Shown here one piece after another: positions 51,369-58,560 of a stretch of 64,000 nucleotides of DNA; position 1 is the first letter of the stretch, and each line of letters starts with the position of its first letter. The position numbers and the translations under genes were made by a program. The notes below the pieces were generated by a model, which saw nothing but the letters and a program-made list of their open reading frames with translations, had not been told where the DNA came from and ran no database searches. This stretch comes from Flavobacterium fluviale (lineage in GTDB: Bacteria > Bacteroidota > Bacteroidia > Flavobacteriales > Flavobacteriaceae): contig NZ_CP030261.1 of the NCBI RefSeq assembly GCF_003312915.1, positions 3,472,001 to 3,536,000 on the forward strand, given 5' to 3'.

Positions 51369-51971
51369 ATGAAAATTTCAGACGATTTAGAAAAGCTATT
51401 ACCATTTGGTTATCTTTTCCTCATTTTAATGGGAATACTAAAAGATAGTATTTATTATTATCAATTTGGAATTAATATTTTAAGATACTCCACGATTATG
51501 GATGTTTTAATTAGTCCGATAGCTGAGTTTACTTCAAATCCAATTATTTTAAGCGCAATTATAATATTATTTATTCTGCATTTTTATCTGCCGTCATTCT
51601 TAGCAAAAAATAAAAACGTACCATCTGTAAAAAAGGCTTTTGAATTGAAGTCAACAGATGAATTATCTCCAGAGGAAACTAAAAACTATTACAATGGAAT
51701 TGCCATAAAATCTCTGGTAATCTTTTTGTTATCATTTTTTGTAGGCTACGGATTTGCCGGAGGTTTTTTCACTAAGAAAAGACTACATGACAACAAGTTA
51801 GAATATAAGTACAAGTTAGATTTTAATGAAGATGAATCTAAAGAAATATATTTATTAGGAAATAATAGTCTATACTACTTTTATTTCATTAAAGGAGATA
51901 AGAAAGTAAAAATCACACCACTAGCGTCAATAAAAAACTTAGAATTAACTGAAAACAAAATGATTCCTTAA
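51369..51971 (+). CDS. Hypothetical membrane protein
   Basis: 200 residues. Three likely membrane helices: GYLFLILMGILKDSIYYY (weak), SNPIILSAIIILFILHFYLP and AIKSLVIFLLSFFVGYGFAG. Cytosolic Lys/Glu-rich parts between, then a small C-terminal domain (YKLDFNEDESKEIYLLGNNS, YFYFIKGDKKVKITPL). No family recognised. Next gene starts 26 bp on. Confidence 0.55.
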   Translation: MKISDDLEKLLPFGYLFLILMGILKDSIYYYQFGINILRYSTIMDVLISPIAEFTSNPIILSAIIILFILHFYLPSFLAKNKNVPSVKKAFELKSTDELSPEETKNYYNGIAIKSLVIFLLSFFVGYGFAGGFFTKKRLHDNKLEYKYKLDFNEDESKEIYLLGNNSLYYFYFIKGDKKVKITPLASIKNLELTENKMIP

Positions 51972-51997
51972 GTACTTAATTTTCAAATAACATCATT

Positions 51998-52624
51998 ATG
52001 AAAGACTTAAAAAAATACAGCAATAAAACCAAAGCTGCTTTTGTTCTATTAATAGTGATGCTGATCATTTTATTAGGAAACTTTAATACGCTACGAAATT
52101 CTAAAAACGTAAACGATAATATCAATGCGATTTACAAAGACCGACTGGTTGTGGCGCATTATATTTTTCAGTATTCTAAACAGCTTCATTTTATAAAAGC
52201 AGAAGCTGAAAAACTAGATCTGAGCGATAATACTAAAAAAAATGAAATCATACATACTTTAGACATCGTACATAACATCGATGATTTGTATGCCAAAACG
52301 GTTTTAACCAATAAGGAAAAACAACACTTTGATGCTTTTTTAAGTTCTTGTAAGGAAATTAATAATCAGGTTGAGAATAAAAACTGGGGGAAAATTGCCA
52401 ATTCTTGTTCCGAAGCATTAAAAACTTTAGAATCTTTATCTCAAATTCAAATTGAAGAAGGAAAATCTAAACTCGCAGCTGCTAATGCGATGTATGGTAA
52501 AAATAATAGTTTGGGACAATTACAAATTGCTCTTCTTATCATTTTGGGCGGTATTACTTTTTATCTTCTAATCAAGAAAATAAAGAAAACCATTAAAATT
52601 CCAGAACCGCCGAGTATGAATTAA
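51998..52624 (+). CDS. Membrane protein with MCP-type four-helix-bundle sensor
   Basis: 208 residues. TM1 at 12-29 (AAFVLLIVMLIILLGNFN), an extracytoplasmic helical region of about 140 residues, and TM2 near 176-194 (ALLIILGGITFYLLIKK). The outside region resembles the four-helix-bundle ligand-binding domain of methyl-accepting chemotaxis proteins, but no HAMP or signalling domain follows, so output must go elsewhere. Single Cys pair (LSSCKE, ANSCSE). Confidence 0.6.
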   Translation: MKDLKKYSNKTKAAFVLLIVMLIILLGNFNTLRNSKNVNDNINAIYKDRLVVAHYIFQYSKQLHFIKAEAEKLDLSDNTKKNEIIHTLDIVHNIDDLYAKTVLTNKEKQHFDAFLSSCKEINNQVENKNWGKIANSCSEALKTLESLSQIQIEEGKSKLAAANAMYGKNNSLGQLQIALLIILGGITFYLLIKKIKKTIKIPEPPSMN

Positions 52625-52809
52625 TTTAAATTCCTTTTTTTATCCCGAAACTTCGGAACCAATTCCAAAAAAACTGTCTTTTAATGCAATCTTCATAATT
52701 AACCGGAAATTTTGCAAGGTTTTGGGCAGACAAAGTTTTAAAAAAAAGAAGCTGTGAATAAACTTTGCGTAAATCTATGTGTGCTTTGCGGCTAAAAACA
52801 AAGCAAAAA
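52625..52809. other. Gap with low-complexity repeat words
   Basis: Contains ACTTTGCGTAAATC and GCTTTGCGGCTAAAAAC, words typical of flavobacterial intergenic repeats. No gene. Confidence 0.35.
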
Positions 52810-52839
52810 AAATTCCAAAACCCGAAAGCTTTGGAATTT
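52810..52839. terminator. Hairpin of the AAATTCC family after the DUF2911 gene
   Basis: Arms AAATTCCAAA (52810-52819) and TTTGGAATTT (52830-52839), loop 10. On the minus strand T-runs follow. Confidence 0.5.
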
Positions 52840-52877
52840 AGAATTTTATAATTGAGATTTATAATTTGTGAAAATTA

Positions 52878-53720
52878 TTATCTGCTCCACTCAGCGATAC
52901 TGTCTTTATTTAATTTTACGTAATCGGCATTGTTTGCTGCTTCTGCAGATGCCAAAGAAGCTTTTGCTGTTTCGATAGCTCCTTTTTTATCACCTTGTTT
53001 TGCTTGAATCTGCGATTTTAATCTCGTTACATAATATGGTTTTTCTGTACTCAAATCAAGCGCCTTGTCTACATAAGTTCTTGCTGTTTCGACATTTCCG
53101 TTTGATTGAAACAAATATTGCGCTGCACCATAATAATCGTTCCAGCTTGGGCCTGCTAAAGTTTTTTCTATACTTGCGATAGCTGTTTTAGCGGTTGGAA
53201 CTTCAAATTTTAAAGCTACATGAGAATTTTCCCAAGCCATTTCTAAATAACCAAAATTAGGGTCCAATCCATTAATTCCAATTGTAAATGTCTCAACAGG
53301 AGTTGGTAAAGCATCTTCTTTTACAGTAGTTTTTAAAGCGACATAAGCCTCACTCCAGCTTTCTGGTAATCCCCAATTATCTGTAGAGAGATAAAAAATA
53401 ACGTCCCAGCTTTCAATTCTTGGAACTGTATAAATTGCATATTTTCCTTTCTTAAGCGTTTTTCCATCGATAATTACATCGTCGCTGAAGTTAATGATCG
53501 TATTTTCGTTTGCACCAGTTCTCCATAGTTTTCCAAATGGAACCAAATTCCCGAAAACTGCTCTCCCTCTTGCCCCTGGTCTTGAATACGTCACTTCAAC
53601 ATCTGTCAAACCAACAGTTTGTTTGATATATCCTTTTGGACTTGCTTGCGGCGTTTTTACTTGTGCTTCTGATGCTAACGGCGCTAAGATCAGGGCTAAT
53701 GCAATAAGTAGTTTTTTCAT
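52878..53720 (-). CDS. Exported DUF2911-family protein
   Basis: 280 residues from ATG 53720 (an upstream ATG at 53747 overlaps the promoter). Signal peptide (MKKLLIALALILAPLASEAQ). DUF2911 core: SPKGYIKQTVGLTDVEVTYS, RPGARGRAVFGNLVPFGKLW, RTGANENTIINFSDDVIIDG, then SWDVIFYLSTDNWG. The last ~80 residues are TPR-like (AAQYLFQSNGNVETARTYVD). Function unknown; abundant in Bacteroidota. Good promoter upstream. Confidence 0.88.
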   Translation of the reverse strand: MKKLLIALALILAPLASEAQVKTPQASPKGYIKQTVGLTDVEVTYSRPGARGRAVFGNLVPFGKLWRTGANENTIINFSDDVIIDGKTLKKGKYAIYTVPRIESWDVIFYLSTDNWGLPESWSEAYVALKTTVKEDALPTPVETFTIGINGLDPNFGYLEMAWENSHVALKFEVPTAKTAIASIEKTLAGPSWNDYYGAAQYLFQSNGNVETARTYVDKALDLSTEKPYYVTRLKSQIQAKQGDKKGAIETAKASLASAEAANNADYVKLNKDSIAEWSR

Positions 53721-53744
53721 TCTTGTGATTTTTTTTGTTTTGTT

Positions 53745-53773
53745 CAAATTTACAAATTCAATAAGCGAACAAA
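53745..53773 (-). promoter_or_regulatory. Two-element promoter of the DUF2911 gene
   Basis: On the minus strand TTTG (53770-53773), 17-bp spacer, TAAATTTG (53745-53752). Supports ATG 53720 as the start. Confidence 0.55.
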
Positions 53774-53791
53774 TGTTAAATTTTATATAAT

Positions 53792-54454
53792 TCAGGGTTT
53801 TAGCTGTGATATTTTTTCAGAATTTAATTCGTTAAAATGATCTATGACCAAATCTGCTTCTTTTAAATCCTGCAGCTTAGAATGCTCGCTTTTGAATCCT
53901 ACACAAAATATTCCAGCCGCTTTAGCAGCTTTTACGCCGTTTGTGCTGTCTTCAATTATAATACATTCTTCTTTTGGTGCAATCGAAAGTGAAGCAGCAT
54001 GAATAAATATCGCTGGATTCGGTTTTGACTGCGGAAAATCTTCACCGCTCACAAGATGTGTAAAATACTGATGCAGGTTGAATCTCGTAAAAACACGATC
54101 GATAGTAACTTTTGAAGCCGAAGAAGCTAAAATTAATTGCATTCCGTTATTGTACAAATCTTTAATTAGATCTTCAACTCCATCCAAAAGGTAAAGATCT
54201 TCTTTAGTATCAAAAGCATCATTAAAAATATTGCGTTTTCTCTGAATCAAATCTTCCACTTCCTGCTCTACAGATGGAAAATAACTTTTTAAAGTTTGAA
54301 ATGTATTTCTTGTCGAAAATCCTGTAAATGATGTGTACATCTCCTCAGGCACTTCGATATTTAACTCCGAAAATTGTAGATAATATGCGTAACGGTGAAC
54401 TGGCTCTGTATCTACAATTACGCCATCCATATCAAAAATTACTGTTTTAATCAT
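53792..54454 (-). CDS. HAD-superfamily hydrolase, beta-phosphoglucomutase-like
   Basis: 220 residues. Motif I FDMDGVIVDTEP (7-18), cap domain 19-85, motif II ILASSASK near 113, motif III KPNPAIF near 145, motif IV IIEDSTNGVKAAKAAG near 170. Typical of DUF-less PGM-like phosphatases acting on sugar phosphates. Cytosolic. Preceded on its strand by a composite repeat that separates it from the TcdA-like gene. Confidence 0.9.
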   Translation of the reverse strand: MIKTVIFDMDGVIVDTEPVHRYAYYLQFSELNIEVPEEMYTSFTGFSTRNTFQTLKSYFPSVEQEVEDLIQRKRNIFNDAFDTKEDLYLLDGVEDLIKDLYNNGMQLILASSASKVTIDRVFTRFNLHQYFTHLVSGEDFPQSKPNPAIFIHAASLSIAPKEECIIIEDSTNGVKAAKAAGIFCVGFKSEHSKLQDLKEADLVIDHFNELNSEKISQLKP

Positions 54455-54536
54455 TTTTTTTTAAGGTACTAAGGTTCTAAGGAACAAAAGGTTCAAAGGT
54501 TTTTGCTTTCATACTGAAAACTGCGACTGCGACTGA
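54455..54536. repeat. Composite intergenic repeat (copy 2)
   Basis: On the minus strand, CAGTCGCAGTTTTCAGT, then AACCTTTGAACCTTTTG and CCTTAGTACCTT, ending in A just before the HAD ATG. It matches copy 1 (38366-38442) in order, length and position. Confidence 0.55.
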
Positions 54537-55250
54537 TTACTTCTTAAGCAAATGTCTAATCACTGTCTCAGCAGCATGTAAACCAAATAACCCTGGCATA
54601 TAGCTGTTTGTTCCGTAAAAAGACTTTTTAAAGTTTTTTCCGTCGGTTAATTTTAAGCTTCTTTCGTCTTGAATTTCCGAAGAGAAAACTACTTTCAATT
54701 TATTGATTTTTGCTTCTTTCAAACGCTTACGAATTGTTTTAGAAAAGTAGCAGTTTATAGTTTTAGAAATATCAGTTACTTTAACCTTAGAAGCCAGCAT
54801 TTTACCGCCAGCACCCATACTGCTGATGATTTTTACTCTTTTTCTTTTAGCAGCAATAATCAAATTTAATTTTGGAGTAATACTGTCAATGCAGTCCAAA
54901 ACATAATCAAATTCTGGAGAAACAATTTCAAAAGCACGTTCTGGAGAAAGAAATTCCTGTACACGCGTCAAATTTAGTTCTGGGTTGATATCCATCAATC
55001 GATCGCCGACAATTTTAATCTTTGGCTGCCCAACTGTTGAATGCAAAGCCGGTAACTGACGATTGATATTTGTAATATCCACAACATCACCATCTACAAT
55101 AGTCATGTTTCCTACGCCCGCTCTTGCTAAAAACTCAGCTGCAAAGGATCCAACACCGCCTAATCCTACTACTAATACATTTGAATTCTGTAAATTATTT
55201 AATCCTTCTTTTGTAAATAAAAGCTCAGCTCTTTCTGTCCACTCTGCCAT
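54537..55250 (-). CDS. tRNA threonylcarbamoyladenosine dehydratase (TcdA/CsdL-like)
   Basis: 237 residues, ThiF/E1-like. ATP-binding VLVVGLGGVGSFAAEFLARA (25-44), DGDVVDITNINRQ (53-65), CIDSITPKLNLIIAAK and AGGKMLASKVKVTDISKTIN. It is the size and type of TcdA, which converts t6A37 to ct6A37 in tRNA; it lacks the C-terminal membrane anchor of E. coli TcdA, as many relatives do. Cytosolic. Confidence 0.88.
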   Translation of the reverse strand: MAEWTERAELLFTKEGLNNLQNSNVLVVGLGGVGSFAAEFLARAGVGNMTIVDGDVVDITNINRQLPALHSTVGQPKIKIVGDRLMDINPELNLTRVQEFLSPERAFEIVSPEFDYVLDCIDSITPKLNLIIAAKRKRVKIISSMGAGGKMLASKVKVTDISKTINCYFSKTIRKRLKEAKINKLKVVFSSEIQDERSLKLTDGKNFKKSFYGTNSYMPGLFGLHAAETVIRHLLKK

Positions 55251-55282
55251 ATACTCTATTATTGTTATTTTTATGATGTTTG

Positions 55283-55341
55283 TTTTATTTTGTTTCAGGT
55301 TTCAGGTTTCAGGTTTCAGGTTTCAGGTTTCGTGTTTCAAG
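55283..55341. repeat. GTTTCAG heptamer tandem repeat
   Basis: Five perfect GTTTCAG copies (55292-55326) and partial ones, ending GTTTCGTGTTTCAAG. Preceded by TTTTATTTTGTTTCAG. It sits in the gap upstream of the TcdA-like gene and next to a half copy of repeat B (55343-55366). Confidence 0.6.
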
Positions 55342-55342
55342 T

Positions 55343-55366
55343 CTGTCAGGCTGAGCGAAGTCGAGG
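55343..55366. repeat. Half copy of repeat family B
   Basis: CTGTCAGGCTGAGCGAAG then TCGAGG, one arm of the element at 29741-29820. Intergenic. Confidence 0.5.
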
Positions 55367-55457
55367 CCCAATTTCTTATTGGTATGAACTTAAACTTTTC
55401 TCACGGTGAAAAATCACATTTAACTTTTCACATTAACTTTTTACCACTTAGAATTCC

Positions 55458-56102
55458 CTATCCAAAAACACTTTTATAATTACTTGAAATAATACTTTGT
55501 AATTCTTTTAAATTTAAACTTTTATACTCAGAAGCCAATTCATAAACCATTTGAATCGATTCTTCCATTGTATCTGTTTCTAAAAAGAAACGCTCATTTG
55601 GAACATTTTGAAAAACAGTTTTTAAATCTGGATTTTTCAATAAATATTTTCCAAAAGAAAGATAAAATCCTGCAGCAATCAATTGGTCAGCAACCTGTTT
55701 ATTTTTCGAAAATCCGTGAATAATCATTGGAACCGTGATTTTCAACCTTTTCTTAATTTCAACTACTTCCTGAAAAGCTGCGACGCAATGTATTACAACT
55801 GGTTTTCTGAATTTTTCTGCTAATTTTAATTGTTTTTCAAAAACTGAAATTTGTAAATCGAGCGGAATATCAATCTTCTTATCTAAGCCGCACTCTCCTA
55901 CTGCCAGACAATTTTCAGTTTGCAATTTTTCTTCTATAATTGTCAAATCAAAATCTATACGATTTTCTTCAATATACCAAGGATGAATTCCGATAGAATA
56001 AAATGCAATTGAAGCATCAAACTCTTTCGGATATTGATTAACCAATTCTAAAACATTGGATTGATTGGTAAATTGATGGGTATGACAATTAAAATATTCC
56101 AT
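55458..56102 (-). CDS. Short TatD-family metal-dependent hydrolase
   Basis: 214 residues; TatD proteins usually have about 260. HTH motif NCHTHQF (5-11), GIHPWYIEE, GECGLDKK (metal Glu), VVIHCVAAF (metal His near 105), IIHGFSKN (second His) and FLETDTMEE (Asp). All metal positions appear present. Likely a nuclease- or aminoacyl-type hydrolase; role not assignable. It overlaps the DUF1684 gene by 1 bp on the same strand. Confidence 0.85.
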   Translation of the reverse strand: MEYFNCHTHQFTNQSNVLELVNQYPKEFDASIAFYSIGIHPWYIEENRIDFDLTIIEEKLQTENCLAVGECGLDKKIDIPLDLQISVFEKQLKLAEKFRKPVVIHCVAAFQEVVEIKKRLKITVPMIIHGFSKNKQVADQLIAAGFYLSFGKYLLKNPDLKTVFQNVPNERFFLETDTMEESIQMVYELASEYKSLNLKELQSIISSNYKSVFG

Positions 56103-56701
56103 TAATGAAAGGCTTTCACACCAGCTTTAATTTCAATTTTTAAATCATTTTCTAAAGGTACAAGCGGGCAGGAATATTTGTAATTATATGCGCAATACGG
56201 ATTATACGCCTGATTAAAATCTATTGCAATTGTGTTTCCTTTTGGAATTTCTAAATCGATGTAACGACCGCCAATGTAGCTTTGCTTACCACTTGTTAAA
56301 TCCGAAAAAGGTAAAAAAAGATGGTTTTTATATTTTTCCTGTACTATAAGCTCTAAACTTTGATAAACAGCAAGCTGAAAGGCTTTGCCATTTATTTTAA
56401 AATGTAAAGTGCCGTATTTAGTATATTTTGGGGTACGAGTTCCAGAGGTTTTCATTTCAAAAACTTTTCCTCCCTTAGCTTTTACTAAAGTCGCATTGAC
56501 AAAGTAAGTTTCAGAAATTGGAAAAAAATCTAATCTTTTAAATGTTTTTAAATCTTCTGGCAGTAACGGACTTGTCTTAGGATCAGCATATTCTGAATTA
56601 ATTTTCTTTTGAAATTTTTCAGCATCACTTTTACTAAACTTTTTTTGACCAAAGCCAAAATTAAATACCAACAATAAAGCTAGGACGTTTATAGTTTTCA
56701 T
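56102..56701 (-). CDS. DUF1684-family exported protein
   Basis: 199 residues from ATG 56701; an ATG at 56719 would add six residues before the signal. Signal peptide (MKTINVLALLLVFNFGFGQ). DUF1684 motifs: SPLLPEDLKTFKRLDFFP, TGTRTPKYTKYGTLHFKING, GRYIDLEIPKGNTIAIDFNQ, AYNPYCAYNYKYSCPLVP. Cys pair in the last motif. Function unknown. Co-transcribed with the TatD-like gene (1-bp overlap). Confidence 0.86.
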   Translation of the reverse strand: MKTINVLALLLVFNFGFGQKKFSKSDAEKFQKKINSEYADPKTSPLLPEDLKTFKRLDFFPISETYFVNATLVKAKGGKVFEMKTSGTRTPKYTKYGTLHFKINGKAFQLAVYQSLELIVQEKYKNHLFLPFSDLTSGKQSYIGGRYIDLEIPKGNTIAIDFNQAYNPYCAYNYKYSCPLVPLENDLKIEIKAGVKAFH

Positions 56702-56770
56702 CTTTGAAATTTTATGCAAAAATAGTTCAAAAGTAACAAAACAACAACCACTTAAAGAGACAAAGTTTCC

Positions 56771-56778
56771 TAACTTTG
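56771..56778 (+). promoter_or_regulatory. -7 element of the MFS gene
   Basis: TAACTTTG, a match to TAnnTTTG, 22 bp before ATG 56801. No -33 TTG. Confidence 0.4.
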
Positions 56779-56800
56779 TGACGATAATTTATCACACAAA

Positions 56801-58018
56801 ATGCTTAAAACCGCTTTTACCCATTACATCAATAATTTTAGAGGATTTACTAGAGAAATTTGGATTCTTGCCATTATCACTTTTATCAATCGTGCTGGAA
56901 CAATGGTACTTCCTTTTTTATCTAAATATTTAAAAGAAGATCTTCAATTTACCTACAATCAAGTCGGGTGGATTATGGTGGCGTTTGGTTTTGGTTCCAT
57001 GCTGGGTTCTTGGCTTGGAGGTAAACTTTCGGATAAAATAGGCTTTTATAAAATCATGATTTTCAGTTTATTTACGAGCGGTGTTTCCCTTTTCTTTGTT
57101 CAATATATCACTACTTTTTGGGCGCTCTGCGTTGCCATGTTTTTATTAATGACCATTGCCGATATGTTTAGACCAGCGATGTTTGTTTCTTTAGGAGCTT
57201 ATGCAAAACCAGAAAATAGAACACGTGCATTAACCTTGGTTCGTCTTGCCGTTAATTTAGGATTTGCTGCGGGACCTGCTCTTGGTGGCTTAATTATTAT
57301 GGGAATGGGCTATTCTGGCCTTTTTTGGGTCGACGGTGCTTCTTGTATTATTTCGATTTCGATTTTCGCTTTATTAGTTAAAGAAAAGAAAAAAGCCGTT
57401 CACGATGATAAAACCGAAAGTGCTTCTGACGTAAAATCTGTTTTTCATGATAAAATTTTCTGGGTTTTCTTGTTTGTAAGTTTCATTACTGCAATGATCT
57501 TTTTTCAGCTTTTTACCACTTTACCTTTATATCATAATGAAAAATTTGGACTAAGCGAATTACAAACTGGATTATTAATGACGCTCAACGGACTTTTAAT
57601 TTTCTCTTTAGAAATGCCTACAGTTGGATTTTTAGAACGAAAAGCTTTTCCTAAAATCAGAATTATCATTGTTGGTTCTTTTATAATGGCTTTGAGTTTC
57701 TTCATACTTCTTATTAATTTCTGGGCGGGGATATTGGTCGTGAGTATGGTTTGTATTTCTATAGGAGAAGTTTTGACATTTCCTTTTTCGAATGCCTTCG
57801 CTTTGAGCAGGGCACCACGCGGACAAGAAGGACGTTATATGGCACTTTATACCATGAGTTTTAGTCTAGCTCATATCATCAGTTCGAAAGTTGGCTTTGA
57901 AATTATCACAAGACTGGGTTATCAAATCAACTGGCTGTTTATGGCTTGTATAGGCGTAATCGCAACTGGATGTTGCATTTGGATTAAAAATGCTTTAATT
58001 ACCGAGAAAACTTCTTAA
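56801..58018 (+). CDS. MFS transporter
   Basis: 405 residues, about 12 membrane helices. Loop 2-3 motif GGKLSDKIGFYKIM (G..D..GRR-like), GFAAGPALGGLI, a central loop with KEKKKAVHDDKTESA, then the second half with SRAPRGQEGRYMALYTMSF. The 6+6 layout is typical of DHA1-type drug or small-metabolite exporters; substrate unknown. Inner membrane. No partner gene close by. Confidence 0.88.
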   Translation: MLKTAFTHYINNFRGFTREIWILAIITFINRAGTMVLPFLSKYLKEDLQFTYNQVGWIMVAFGFGSMLGSWLGGKLSDKIGFYKIMIFSLFTSGVSLFFVQYITTFWALCVAMFLLMTIADMFRPAMFVSLGAYAKPENRTRALTLVRLAVNLGFAAGPALGGLIIMGMGYSGLFWVDGASCIISISIFALLVKEKKKAVHDDKTESASDVKSVFHDKIFWVFLFVSFITAMIFFQLFTTLPLYHNEKFGLSELQTGLLMTLNGLLIFSLEMPTVGFLERKAFPKIRIIIVGSFIMALSFFILLINFWAGILVVSMVCISIGEVLTFPFSNAFALSRAPRGQEGRYMALYTMSFSLAHIISSKVGFEIITRLGYQINWLFMACIGVIATGCCIWIKNALITEKTS

Positions 58019-58121
58019 AAAATTTAAACACCTTAATTTACTATAATTCAATTAATTAACATTAAATTTGAATTACATTTCTGCGCTCAAAACTCAATTC
58101 AAACGTGATTTTTAGTTAAAT

Positions 58122-58166
58122 AACTATTTTTATAGTTGCGTAACTAGAAAAATAGTTGTAAGTTTG
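58122..58166 (+). promoter_or_regulatory. Promoter and double BlaI-type operator
   Basis: Operators AACTATTTTTATAGTT (58122-58137) and AACTAGAAAAATAGTT (58142-58157), centres 20 bp apart. The promoter TTG (58136-58138), 20-bp spacer, TAAGTTTG (58159-58166) lies across them. Start of transcription near 58173, close to the ATG. No similar sites precede the second blaI. Confidence 0.6.
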
Positions 58167-58180
58167 AATTAAAATTAGAG

Positions 58181-58552
58181 ATGATGCAGAAGTTAACAAA
58201 CAAAGAAGAAGAAATTATGATGATTTTATGGAAGCTTAAAAAAGCTTTTGTAAAAGAAATTCAAGCAGAAATTACTGAGGACCAGCCCCACTATAATACT
58301 TTATCTACAATTGTTCGCAATCTAGAAGAGAAAGGATATGTTGGGCACAATGCCTTTGGAAATACGCATCAATACTTTCCTGTCGTTGCAATAGAAGATT
58401 ATAGAAAAGGATTTATGAAAACGGCGATTGATAATTACTTTAATAGCTCTTATAAAAGTATGGTTTCCTTTTTTGCTAAAGAAGAAAAAATTTCAGCAGA
58501 TGAATTGCGTGAAATTTTATCGATGATTGAAAATAAAAACGAAGAAAAATAA
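58181..58552 (+). CDS. BlaI/MecI/CopY-family repressor (first copy)
   Basis: 123 residues from 58181 (the ATG at 58184 is equally possible). Winged HTH: LTNKEEEIMMILWKLKKAF, VKEIQAEI, then HYNTLSTIVRNLEEKGYV (recognition helix and wing), dimerisation tail with SSYKSMVSFFAKEEKISADE. The FFAKEEK part lies where the staphylococcal repressors are cut by their partner protease (an Asn-Phe bond there), though Asn is replaced here. It likely binds the palindromes at 58122-58157. The M56 gene begins 8 bp later. Confidence 0.9.
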   Translation: MMQKLTNKEEEIMMILWKLKKAFVKEIQAEITEDQPHYNTLSTIVRNLEEKGYVGHNAFGNTHQYFPVVAIEDYRKGFMKTAIDNYFNSSYKSMVSFFAKEEKISADELREILSMIENKNEEK

Positions 58553-58560
58553 TCTTGCTT

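Noticed and set aside
55292-55331. CRISPR-like array
   Set aside because: Tandem 7-bp copies with no spacers and no cas genes; a simple tandem repeat.
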